NCBI GenBank assembly: GCA_963752965.1
Contig: CAVWAJ010000007.1
Coordinates: 434,001-498,000 of the forward strand
Length of the DNA: 64,000 nt
Source: QHXW01 sp963752965
GTDB taxonomy: Bacteria; Acidobacteriota; Terriglobia; Bryobacterales; Bryobacteraceae
Direction of reading: 5' to 3'
Positions 53,345 to 62,129 of the stretch are shown here, in pieces (the first letter of the stretch is position 1; each line of letters begins with the position of its first letter). Below the pieces are notes generated by a model. It did no database searches, was not told where the DNA came from, and saw nothing but the letters and a program-made list of their open reading frames with translations. The position numbers and the translations under genes are program-made.

Positions 53345-54529
53345 ATGACCTTCCCGCTTACCAGACGCGACGTGATGAAAGGTGTCATGGGCACGACGGC
53401 CACGGCGGCTTCTTACCGCCGCGTGGCTGGAGCCAATTCGCGAATCGGCGTTGCGCTGATCGGCTCTGGCCGGCGTGGCCGTGAAGTTGCTGCCGGTTTG
53501 CTCGCTGACAGTCGCGCCGAATTGATAGCGATCTGCGACATCTATGATGTTCAGCGGAACCGTGCCGTGGCTGCGCTCAAGACCGGCGACGGCGTCAAGC
53601 AACTAGTGGCACATGAAGAGGCTTTAGCGCTGCCCGGCGTCGACGCGGTAATCATCGCCGCGCCCGATCACTTGCACGCGACACTCGCGACCGCGGCTCT
53701 CGCCGCCCGCAAGCACGTGTACTTGGAGAAGCCCACCATTCACCGATGGCAGGAACGGACCGTGCTTGCCGAAGCGCTCGAAAGAAGGGGCAAGATTCTC
53801 CAATGCGGCACCCAGCAGCGCAGCGGCGCGCACTACTGGCGGGCGAAGCACGAAATCTTCGAAACCGGACGCCTCGGTAAGGTGGTTTACGCCCGCTGCG
53901 TATGGCACAACTTCCCGTGGCAGCGGCGCCAAATTCCGCCGGGACCGAAGCCCGCGGGACTGGACTGGGAACGGTTTCTCGGACCGGCGCCGCATGTTCC
54001 GTATGAAGCCGTCCGCTATGATTCCTGGCGGTACTTTCCGGAGTATGGTGGCGGGTTGCTGGCCGACATTCTGACGCATTGGGCCGACGTGGCGCAATGG
54101 ATGCTCAACGATGATGCGCCGCAGTCCGCGGTTGCCGGTGGAGGAATCTTTGTCCTCAAAGACGGCCGCCGCAATCCAGACACCACCAGCGCCCTGATTC
54201 AATATCGCGACTGGAACCTCAGCTTTGAATCCTCGGTACTCTCGATTCGCAACGATCGTCCCAGCGTGCTGTTCGAAGGAACCGAAGGCCTGCTCGATCT
54301 TGCCCGCGAAGGATACACGTTCACGCCTCGCAGCGGCTCGCCCGAGATCGTGAACTCCACGGAAAATCTGGAGCGCGCGCATACGCGGAACTTCCTCGAC
54401 GCCATCACGGGCGGCAGCAAGCCGAATGCCGGTTTACAGGCTGGTATTTCAGCGACGCGCCCCGTGCAGATGGCGCTCGAAGCCTACCGGACCGGCCGCA
54501 GAATTACTGCCGCCGACCTGGCGGCTTGA
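53345..54529 (+). CDS. Secreted Gfo/Idh/MocA-family oxidoreductase
   Basis: The protein is 394 residues from the ATG at 53345. It begins with a Tat-like signal (FPLTRRDVMKGVMGTTATAA). The Rossmann motif is IGVALIGSGRRGREVAAGLL, the family motif VYLEKPTIHR keeps the EKP, and the active-site region is GGGLLADILTHWADVAQWML. It follows cysE by 7 bases but is functionally unrelated to cysteine synthesis, so co-transcription may be incidental. The substrate is unknown; the sugar-processing genes upstream suggest a sugar derivative. Confidence 0.88.
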   Translation: MTFPLTRRDVMKGVMGTTATAASYRRVAGANSRIGVALIGSGRRGREVAAGLLADSRAELIAICDIYDVQRNRAVAALKTGDGVKQLVAHEEALALPGVDAVIIAAPDHLHATLATAALAARKHVYLEKPTIHRWQERTVLAEALERRGKILQCGTQQRSGAHYWRAKHEIFETGRLGKVVYARCVWHNFPWQRRQIPPGPKPAGLDWERFLGPAPHVPYEAVRYDSWRYFPEYGGGLLADILTHWADVAQWMLNDDAPQSAVAGGGIFVLKDGRRNPDTTSALIQYRDWNLSFESSVLSIRNDRPSVLFEGTEGLLDLAREGYTFTPRSGSPEIVNSTENLERAHTRNFLDAITGGSKPNAGLQAGISATRPVQMALEAYRTGRRITAADLAA

Positions 54530-54546
54530 GACCAGTCGCGGCGCTG

Positions 54547-56256
54547 TTACGATCGATCGCGTTTCCCTTCGATCACCGTGATGACTTGATTCGCCGCAAC
54601 AGCAACCCTCTTGTCGACGACGCCACTCGGCCATCGAATCTCCAGGTCGGCCTTCAACGCCTTTCCCAGCCCGAAATGCACGCGCAGATCGTTTTGGGAC
54701 ATGTAGCTGCCGCCGCTGCGGACTTCGTCCATCTGCCGGTGGCCGCCCTCCGTGACGCAGTAAATGCGAGCGCCGATGCCTGAGCGGTTCGATTTTACGC
54801 CCACGGTCTTGACCTTCAGCCAGTTCGTCTTAGCCGCTTGATCGCAACGCAGCAATTGCGGAACGTCGTTCATGCAGTTAACCACAACGTCGATGTCGCC
54901 ATCATTGTCAAAATCGCCAAAGGCGCAGCCGCGGCCTGGAACCTGTTCGAGAATGCCCGGCCCGGCGTCCATCGACACATCGGCGAACCTGCCGTTCCCC
55001 AGGTTCCGATACAGTTCCTTGCGCTCACGATAACCGGCTTCAAGGCTCGTCTCGCCGACCTCGGGATAGACGTGGCCATTGCAAATGAAAAGATCCGGCC
55101 AGCCGTCGTTATCGAAGTCGAGAAAGCCGACGCCCCAGCTCAGGAACCGGGTGTTGCGGCCAAGCCCGGCCTGTAACGTCTGATCGTCGAAAGCCATGTT
55201 GCCTAAGTTCCGGTATAGACTCGCGGTATCGCCGGCGAAGTTGGTCTTGACTAAGTCCAGATATCCGTCGCAATCGTAATCGGCGGCGGAAACACCCATG
55301 CCCGCCTGCGGTTTGCCGTCGGGGCTGAAGGCCACACCCGCCTCAATCGCGATGTCCGTAAACGTGCCATCGTGGTTATTCTTGTAAAGGCACGAAGAGG
55401 TCGAATCGTTGGCGACGTAAATGTCGGGCCATCCGTCGTTATCGAGATCGGACACGAGCACGCCCAGTCCGTACGTTCCGGGCGTCTTCAGAATGCCGGC
55501 TTTCTCGCTCACATCCGTAAACGTGCCGTCGCCGTTGTTGCGAAACAGAATATTCTTGCCGCCTTTTAGGCCCGGCGGACCACATGCCACCAGAATGCCC
55601 TTATAAAGGCACGGCCCGGATTCCGGCAGCGGCGTTGTCTTCGGATCGAAGTCAATGTAATTGGCGACGAACAGGTCGAGATGCCCGTCCCGGTCGTAGT
55701 CAACAAACGCGCAGCCGGTGTTCCAGCGTTCGAGGCCGGTCGTCGTCCGCGTGGTGACTCCTGATTTTGCGGCGACGTCCGTGAACGTGCCGTCACCGTT
55801 GTTGTGATAGAGGGAGCAATCACCCCAGTACGTCACGAACAAATCCTCGTGGCCGTCGTTGTCGTAGTCGCCCGCACACACGCCCTGGCCCCATCCGGTG
55901 CGCAGCAACCCCGCCTTTGCGGTCACATCTGTAAACGTCCCGTCGCGGTTGTTCTTGTACAGACGGCTGACCGGAGCCTCGTCCGGCCCCCATTTGGCCT
56001 CGAAGCGCGTGCCGTTCACCAGGAATATGTCCAGCCAGCCGTCGTTATCGTAGTCGAAAAAAGCAGCTCCGCAGCCGGTCGTTTCCATCAGGAATTTATT
56101 TCTGTGTTCGTTGCCAAAGATGGTCCTGGCACGCAGGCCCGCTTCGCGCGCGACATTTAAGAACTGCACCCCGAGAGGAACCCCGAGCACGAGCTGGTCG
56201 AATGAGAAGACCGGAACGGTGGCGCAAAGCGACCGGATGAACTCTCTACGGCGCAT
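54547..56256 (-). CDS. Exported CRTAC1/UnbV-like FG-GAP repeat protein
   Basis: The ATG at 56256 gives 569 residues with a Tat-like signal (RRREFIRSLCATVPVFSFDQ). The body is a beta-propeller of FG-GAP/VCBS repeats, each with a Ca-binding DxDxDG-like loop: FFDYDNDGWLDIFLVNG, GDYDNDGHEDLFVTYWGD, VDYDRDGHLDLFVANYID, DLDNDGWPDIYVANDS and others. The C-terminal ASPIC/UnbV domain includes RSGIGARIYCVTEGGHRQMD and VHFGLGKALKADLEIRWPSG. Such proteins are surface or secreted, with an adhesion or matrix role suggested; the function is not established. Confidence 0.9.
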   Translation of the reverse strand: MRRREFIRSLCATVPVFSFDQLVLGVPLGVQFLNVAREAGLRARTIFGNEHRNKFLMETTGCGAAFFDYDNDGWLDIFLVNGTRFEAKWGPDEAPVSRLYKNNRDGTFTDVTAKAGLLRTGWGQGVCAGDYDNDGHEDLFVTYWGDCSLYHNNGDGTFTDVAAKSGVTTRTTTGLERWNTGCAFVDYDRDGHLDLFVANYIDFDPKTTPLPESGPCLYKGILVACGPPGLKGGKNILFRNNGDGTFTDVSEKAGILKTPGTYGLGVLVSDLDNDGWPDIYVANDSTSSCLYKNNHDGTFTDIAIEAGVAFSPDGKPQAGMGVSAADYDCDGYLDLVKTNFAGDTASLYRNLGNMAFDDQTLQAGLGRNTRFLSWGVGFLDFDNDGWPDLFICNGHVYPEVGETSLEAGYRERKELYRNLGNGRFADVSMDAGPGILEQVPGRGCAFGDFDNDGDIDVVVNCMNDVPQLLRCDQAAKTNWLKVKTVGVKSNRSGIGARIYCVTEGGHRQMDEVRSGGSYMSQNDLRVHFGLGKALKADLEIRWPSGVVDKRVAVAANQVITVIEGKRDRS

Positions 56257-56531
56257 GATGCGTGTTTGGACCTTCCCACGATTGTAGCCGACACTCGTCA
56301 CAAGCCCTTGGAATTTCGCAAGAAATCGAATGTAAACCAAATAGGCGGCCTGCAGGTCGTCGGGGCGCCTTTGTGCTATTTGTCACACTTATGGTGAAGG
56401 CCGAAAGTCGGCTCATGCCGAAACGCCATTGTAACTTGCGGCAACAAAACGTGCGGCGCGCGTAACAATCCGGCTAATATACTGAAAACACGAGCCTTGT
56501 TCGGTTTAACTGTAACAAACCGGATTTCCCC

Positions 56532-56561
56532 TTGTTCTCGTCACTAATATAGATCTATTAT
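56532..56561 (+). promoter_or_regulatory. Candidate sigma-70 promoter of the second TonB-dependent receptor
   Basis: TTGTTC (56532-56537) and TATTAT (56556-56561) are 18 bases apart, and lie about 45 bases before the ATG at 56604. GTGAGGAG just before the ATG is the ribosome-binding site. The region 56257-56603 is otherwise without genes and unusually A+T-rich near the promoter. Two more A+T-rich -10-like boxes (TAATATACT at about 56474) occur upstream. Confidence 0.4.
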
Positions 56562-56603
56562 TCCTCAACTCGTTGTTATCTCGTTTGCACGGGTGAGGAG
56601 AAT

Positions 56604-59600
56604 ATGCTCAGTTTGCGCAGGTTGGCTCTGTTCGCCGCTTCTTTCGCGCTGCTTTTGTGCCTCAATGGGACGCTCAGCGCACAACAGGTGTTCGGTAGCA
56701 TCGTGGGTACCGTCACGGACGCATCCGGTGCGGCGGTGAACAACGCCAAGATCACCATTACAGACATCCAAAAGGGCACCAAGTTCGAGGTGGCCACCAA
56801 TGAGTCCGGCAACTATACCAAGGGCCAACTCATTCCGGACCAGTACCAGGTGAGTATTGAAGCGTCCGGGTTTCAGAAGACCGTGTCCAACCCGATCACG
56901 GTGCAGGTCGATGCCGTGGCCCGCTACGACGTTGCCTTGCAAGTCGGGAATGTCACGCAGGAAGTGGAAGTGACGGCGACCGCCCCCTTGCTGCAATCCG
57001 ATCGCGCGGACGTACAGCAGACCTTCGATTTCCATCAGGTTGAGGAAATGCCCAGTGTGGGCCGGAATCTGCAAGCCATGGAGTTGTTGCAGCCGGGATC
57101 GGTGCCATTTGGCTGGGCCCACGCCTCCGATGAGAACCCGCAGGGCAGCGTGCAGATGGTCGTCAATGGCCAAACGTTCGATGCCATGGGGTACGAGTTA
57201 GACGGGACTACCAATCAGGATCCGATCCTGGGAATCATTGTTATTAATCCAACCTTCGAGTCCGTTCAGGAAGTGAAGCAAGCCAACCAGGATTTCGACG
57301 CCGAGTTCTCGTACACGGGCGGTGGACTTGCGAGCTACTCCACTAAATCGGGCACGAACGACTTGCACGGGAGCGCCTTCGAATATTTGCAGGTGAACAC
57401 TCCAGGGTTCCAGGACTTTGGCCGCAATCCCTTTACGAATGCCAACCCGGTGTACCGGCAAAACCAATTCGGTGGATCGATTGGCGGCAGAGTGATCAAA
57501 GACAAGTTGTTCTTCTTCGCCGACACGCAATTGAACCGCCAGGCGCAGGGCGGGTCTGTTAACACATCGGTGCCGACAGCCCTGAACCGTACGGGGAATT
57601 TCAGTGATTGGCTGGCCATTAGTGGGAATTACCAGATCTACGATCCTGCCACCGGGAATGCGGACGGCACGGGGCGCCAGCCCTTCGCCGGCAACATTAT
57701 TCCACAGAGCCGTTTGAGCCCACAGGCGCTTGCGATCATGGCCTATTGGCCTCTGCCCAACAGCACCACGCTCGGCACAGTGGGCAATAACTACGACGCC
57801 AGCGGTGCCGTGGCGATTACAGGCAACCTATGGGACACCCGGTGGGATTACTACCTGAACCAGAAGAATACAATTTTTGGCCGCTACAGCTACGGCGCCT
57901 ATACTGAGCAGGCCCCGGGCGCATTCGGCCTGGAGGCCGGCGGTCCCAATGTCGGCAACTACGCGGGCAACTCCAACGCACTAAACCAGAGCCTTGCCGT
58001 AGGTTGGACCTATACGTTCAGTCCGACCGTTATTAACGAATTCCGGCTGGGCTACATGCGGTATCACGTTTTCGACGTGCCCAACGGCTATGGTACGGAC
58101 CCCGCCACCGAAGCAGGCATTCCGGGCTTGAACCTAGACAAAACCTACACCTCCGGCATGCCCTATTTCGATATCCAGGATGCCGGTTACGGCGACGTCA
58201 AGCTGGGGTATGGTCTGGGCGTCAACCAATGCAACTGCCCGTTGACCCAGAGCGAGCGGCAGATTCAGTTCATCGATAACGTGACCAAGATCCATGGCAA
58301 CCACAGCTTCAAGTTTGGAACGGATCTGCGCTATGCCATGAATTTGCGTGTTCCGAGCGACACCCACCGCGCCGGCGAGTTGTACTTCAAGGGCAACCAG
58401 ACCGGGTTTGTCTCCTCCCCTAACTCGTCCCCAATCGACGGTTTAGGGCTAGCCTCGTTCCTGCTCGGAGATGTGAACAACTTCGGGCGATATGTCAGCT
58501 CCAGTACGGACGCCGAGGAACGCCAGAAACGCTTCTTCTTTTACGGGCAGGATCAGTGGCGCGTGACGAACAAATTAACCGCTTCGATCGGTCTGCGCTG
58601 GGAAATGGTGTTTCCGGAGAGCGTGAATGCCAATGGAAATGGCTCCACGCTGAATTTATCCAATGGTTTGATGTACGTGTTTGGCGAGGGAGGCGTATCC
58701 ACGCACGGTATTCAAACCATGAACTGGCACGAATTTGCCCCCAGAGTGGGCTTGGCCTATCAGCTTGACAAGAAAACCGTCATCCGTGCTGGGTACGGCT
58801 GGTCATATAATCTGGGAACATTCGGCTCGACGTTCGGGCACAACGTGACGCAGAATCCGCCTATTCTAAGCAATCAACAGGTCCAGACTCAGTCATCTCA
58901 GACGTTCGATTCCGTGTTCACTCTTGCCCAGGGCCCGCCCTCTCCTCCAACAATAACTGTGGGTTCTAATGGGACTTTCCCGCTCCCCAACGGGATCTCG
59001 CCGCATTTCCGGCCCGCGGAGTTCACCATGCCGGTGGTCTATCAATACAACTTCACCGTTCAGCGGCAGTTCACAGACAAAATCACGATCAGCAGCGGCT
59101 ACGTGGGCAATTCCCAGCGCCACGGATGGCTCGGGACCAGCAACACCATTAATCCGAATGAGGCGGAATGGATTCCGAATGGCAATGGTGGAGGAACGTC
59201 AGTACAGCCGTACTTCGGGTTGTACGGATGGACGCAGAGCTTGGGTTATTACTGCAACTGCTCAAACCAACAATACAACTCCTGGCAATCTACGTTCACG
59301 GTAAAGAACATGGCCGGTTGGACGCTGCAGGGAAGTTACACCTACCAGCATCTGACGGATTGGGATACGGCGTGGGACTCCAACTACTACTTCATCTATG
59401 GCCCACAGAATGGAGCCGGTGGTTATGGCCAGAGCCAATTGCTACCCCACCATCAGATCTCGCTGGCAAACGTCTATGACGTCCCGTTTGGGCATGGCCA
59501 GAAGTTCGGTTCGAGCGTCAGCAAGCCGGTGGACGAAGTTTTAGGCGGGTGGACCCTCAGTTTGACTACGACCTTCTACAGCGGTCTTCCGTTCAGTCCA

Positions 59601-60047
59601 AGTATAGACAACTATGGGGGCGCGCTCAGACCGAGTGCAGGCCCCAACAATCGCCCCGATGTGGGAAGCGGGTCCCTGTATCCATCGAATCAGACCCGCA
59701 ACCAGTGGTGGTCGGGTTGCCCTGCAGTGAACGGTACACCGGATTGTTCATCTGGCCCGTACGCATACCCGGCGGCCGGCACTTTCGGCAATTTCCCGAT
59801 AGATACGCTGATCGGTCCGCATTTTATCAACTTCGATTTCATGGCGATGAAGAAGTTCAACATCACCGAGAAAATTTCCTTCGCCCTCCGCATGGATTCG
59901 AGGAACTTCTTCAACCATACGAATCTCGGCAGTCCGAATAACGACGTCACATCGACGAATGCCGGCCAGATCACCGGCCTTGCCTTCGGCGGTGCCAACG
60001 GCGTGGGGATGAGGACGCTGCAGTTCTCCGGAACCGTCAGGTTCTAA
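56604..60047 (+). CDS. TonB-dependent receptor with N-terminal carboxypeptidase-regulatory-like domain
   Basis: The 1,147-residue protein starts with a signal peptide (LALFAASFALLLCLNGTLSA), then a CarboxypepD_reg domain (about 30-115: IVGTVTDASGAAVNNAKITI, NESGNYTKGQLIPDQYQVSI). A plug region has FESVQEVKQANQDFDAEFSY. The barrel ends with RTLQFSGTVRF, an aromatic C-terminus for BAM-mediated insertion. It belongs to the same acidobacterial family as the receptor at 37.7 kb but is only moderately similar, so they probably have different substrates. It has its own promoter region and terminator, with no co-transcribed partner. Confidence 0.92.
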   Translation: MLSLRRLALFAASFALLLCLNGTLSAQQVFGSIVGTVTDASGAAVNNAKITITDIQKGTKFEVATNESGNYTKGQLIPDQYQVSIEASGFQKTVSNPITVQVDAVARYDVALQVGNVTQEVEVTATAPLLQSDRADVQQTFDFHQVEEMPSVGRNLQAMELLQPGSVPFGWAHASDENPQGSVQMVVNGQTFDAMGYELDGTTNQDPILGIIVINPTFESVQEVKQANQDFDAEFSYTGGGLASYSTKSGTNDLHGSAFEYLQVNTPGFQDFGRNPFTNANPVYRQNQFGGSIGGRVIKDKLFFFADTQLNRQAQGGSVNTSVPTALNRTGNFSDWLAISGNYQIYDPATGNADGTGRQPFAGNIIPQSRLSPQALAIMAYWPLPNSTTLGTVGNNYDASGAVAITGNLWDTRWDYYLNQKNTIFGRYSYGAYTEQAPGAFGLEAGGPNVGNYAGNSNALNQSLAVGWTYTFSPTVINEFRLGYMRYHVFDVPNGYGTDPATEAGIPGLNLDKTYTSGMPYFDIQDAGYGDVKLGYGLGVNQCNCPLTQSERQIQFIDNVTKIHGNHSFKFGTDLRYAMNLRVPSDTHRAGELYFKGNQTGFVSSPNSSPIDGLGLASFLLGDVNNFGRYVSSSTDAEERQKRFFFYGQDQWRVTNKLTASIGLRWEMVFPESVNANGNGSTLNLSNGLMYVFGEGGVSTHGIQTMNWHEFAPRVGLAYQLDKKTVIRAGYGWSYNLGTFGSTFGHNVTQNPPILSNQQVQTQSSQTFDSVFTLAQGPPSPPTITVGSNGTFPLPNGISPHFRPAEFTMPVVYQYNFTVQRQFTDKITISSGYVGNSQRHGWLGTSNTINPNEAEWIPNGNGGGTSVQPYFGLYGWTQSLGYYCNCSNQQYNSWQSTFTVKNMAGWTLQGSYTYQHLTDWDTAWDSNYYFIYGPQNGAGGYGQSQLLPHHQISLANVYDVPFGHGQKFGSSVSKPVDEVLGGWTLSLTTTFYSGLPFSPSIDNYGGALRPSAGPNNRPDVGSGSLYPSNQTRNQWWSGCPAVNGTPDCSSGPYAYPAAGTFGNFPIDTLIGPHFINFDFMAMKKFNITEKISFALRMDSRNFFNHTNLGSPNNDVTSTNAGQITGLAFGGANGVGMRTLQFSGTVRF

Positions 60048-60075
60048 CGCAGAGCGGTTGAGCCGCGATTGAATT

Positions 60076-60108
60076 AAGGCCGGCAGGGCAAAACGCGCTG
60101 CCGGCCTT
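60076..60108. terminator. Bidirectional terminator
   Basis: AAGGCCGGCAG (60076-60086) pairs perfectly with CTGCCGGCCTT (60098-60108) around an 11-base loop, followed by TC. On the opposite strand the A-rich side gives the T's. It lies between the convergent TonB-dependent receptor and cytochrome-TPR genes, so it serves both. Confidence 0.75.
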
Positions 60109-60140
60109 TCGTATTTGTGAAGTGGCCGGGCATGCCCGGC

Positions 60141-62054
60141 CTACCGGCTGCCCACATTGGGATCGATCTTCTTCGCCAGCGCCAGCTCCGCCGCCGCTTC
60201 CGCTGTATTCTTCTCCTGTTCGAATGCCAGCCCTAGGCTGTAGTGAAGAGAAGCGTATAGAGGGTTTACGTCAATCCCTTCGCGATAGATCTTGATAGCG
60301 TCTTCGTACTGGCCTTTCGCATAGAGCGCGGCGCCCCAGTTTAGATAAGCCAAGACATAGTCGGGATCGATTTCTAGCGTCCGCTTGTATTCGGGAATCT
60401 CGTCCCCGTTGCCCAACGCGCCATAGGCGAGTGCGAGGTTGAAGTGGGCGCCGGCGTCCTGGGGATAGAGCTGAGTTGCAATAGTAAGTATGCTGGCACT
60501 AACGCTCGGGTTGCCTGCTTGCCCTTGCATTGCGCCGAGCCAGGTCAGCGCGCGCAGGAGGTGCGGATAGATCTTCAACGCTTCGAGCAATTCGTTGACG
60601 GCGTCCTGCTGCTTGCCTTGTTTCCGCAGTTCCATCGCCTTGTTGAATACCGCTTCCGCATCCACGCGGAAATTCCGAGGCATTCGCTGCACCATGACGT
60701 ACTTTCCGCTTGCTTCGACGACATCGGAGAACTCTCCGGGCTGGAGCTTCAGCGCTGCTGCGCCCCACGCCGCGTCGAGTTGGCTGGCGTCGAGATCCCC
60801 CAGATAGCCGCCTTTGCTTGCCGTGACATGGTCGATCGAATTGGCCCGGGCAAATTCGAAGAAAGATCCTCCCGATAGAAGCTGCTGCCGGATTGCCGAC
60901 GCTTTTTCCCGGTCATCCAAAACAATCATGCGGAGAAACAGATGCTTGGGAGTAACCGTGGTTCGCCATGCCGGGTTATGCGCCGCAACCTTGATCTTTT
61001 GCTCGGGATTGACGCGAATCCAGTGCTCCGCGATGACAAACGCGCCGCGTGTCTCGTCCAACATATGGCATCCGGCGCAGCCTGTCGTTCGATTCACCGG
61101 GCACAGCGCCGCATGTTTCGTTACTGTCGCGCTATGGCATCGCAAACACGTCTTCTCGGCCCTGGCCTCCAGCACAGGACGGGGCGCATCCTGATGCGGG
61201 TCGTGACAGTTGATGCATGTAATCTCACCCCCGCTTTGACGCCAGCACTCGCTGTTCTTCAACGCCGTCACTTGATCCGAAATCAGCACGTCGTCCGGCA
61301 TCGGATCTTCGACGATACTGGAGCCCGCATGGCATTGCGTGCATGGCCGCATCCGCTCGCCAATGGGCAGCTTGTTCGGATTCCACATGGCGAGGTCCCG
61401 AGAATGTGTACTGAGCGCGGCCAAATGCGGTTGGCCGGGACCGTGGCAGTTCTCGCAAGCCACGCCCGTCTCGACGCTCGTGCCGTGCGTTCGTGGCGCG
61501 CCGTGGCAGCTAAGGCATCTCCTCTCTAAGTACGGAGTTAATACCCGGCCCAAGGCCGTTTCATAAGTCGTGGGCTTCTCTTCGGGAAAACCGAGCGAGA
61601 AAGCGAGTTTGTTCTGCTGCGCATAGTGGAAGTAGCGAGCTTCGAGCAGACGCGAGACCGGCAGAGGCAAGCCTTGCAGAGCGGGAACGCGGAGCAGGAA
61701 ACTGATTCCATGGCGCGAGCCGCCGACCATCGTTTCCACCGGAAAACCAACCGTCGCCTGCCCCGGCATTTGCACTTGAAATTGCAGACTCGGGCCAGTT
61801 CCTTTGATCTCGTACGCGATCGTAGGCGCCGGTCCCTCCGCATGCGTCTCGGAATAATTCACCGGGCGCTGCTGGGTACGAGGGTCCTGCCAGGTCCGCG
61901 CCATGTTTGTGCCCGATTGCAACTTGGCGATGTCCTTGTGGCAGCCGGCGCACACATCGCGCCCCAGATATCCGCTTTCGCCGGCGCTCGCGAGCGATGA
62001 GACTATCAACAGCAGGTAGATCAGACGCACGGCTGGTGCAGTATTTGCCCGCAC
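60141..62054 (-). CDS. Exported multiheme cytochrome c / PpiC (parvulin) / TPR fusion
   Basis: The 637-residue protein has a signal peptide (VRLIYLLLIVSSLASAGESG). Residues of about 30-330 hold seven CxxCH sites: CAGCH, CLSCH, CENCH, CTQCH, CINCH, CLRCH and CAGCH. Residues of about 365-465 match a PpiC-type peptidyl-prolyl isomerase: HLFLRMIVLDDREKASAIRQ, GGSFFEFARANSIDH, SKGGYLGDLD and LQPGEFSDVVEASGKYVMVQ. From about 470 on there are four or more TPR repeats (AVFNKAMELRKQGKQQDAVN, AHFNLALAYGALGN, AYLNWGAALYAKGQYEDAI). The combination suggests a periplasmic electron-transfer protein that also binds or folds partners; this is inference. It is divergent from the cytochrome/monooxygenase gene. 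Confidence 0.88.
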   Translation of the reverse strand: MRANTAPAVRLIYLLLIVSSLASAGESGYLGRDVCAGCHKDIAKLQSGTNMARTWQDPRTQQRPVNYSETHAEGPAPTIAYEIKGTGPSLQFQVQMPGQATVGFPVETMVGGSRHGISFLLRVPALQGLPLPVSRLLEARYFHYAQQNKLAFSLGFPEEKPTTYETALGRVLTPYLERRCLSCHGAPRTHGTSVETGVACENCHGPGQPHLAALSTHSRDLAMWNPNKLPIGERMRPCTQCHAGSSIVEDPMPDDVLISDQVTALKNSECWRQSGGEITCINCHDPHQDAPRPVLEARAEKTCLRCHSATVTKHAALCPVNRTTGCAGCHMLDETRGAFVIAEHWIRVNPEQKIKVAAHNPAWRTTVTPKHLFLRMIVLDDREKASAIRQQLLSGGSFFEFARANSIDHVTASKGGYLGDLDASQLDAAWGAAALKLQPGEFSDVVEASGKYVMVQRMPRNFRVDAEAVFNKAMELRKQGKQQDAVNELLEALKIYPHLLRALTWLGAMQGQAGNPSVSASILTIATQLYPQDAGAHFNLALAYGALGNGDEIPEYKRTLEIDPDYVLAYLNWGAALYAKGQYEDAIKIYREGIDVNPLYASLHYSLGLAFEQEKNTAEAAAELALAKKIDPNVGSR

Positions 62055-62129
62055 GCCACAATTTTATCCACAATCACTACCGGCAACTCACACCCTCTGC
62101 CGTCTTTTTCATTTTGGGATAATGTGTCC

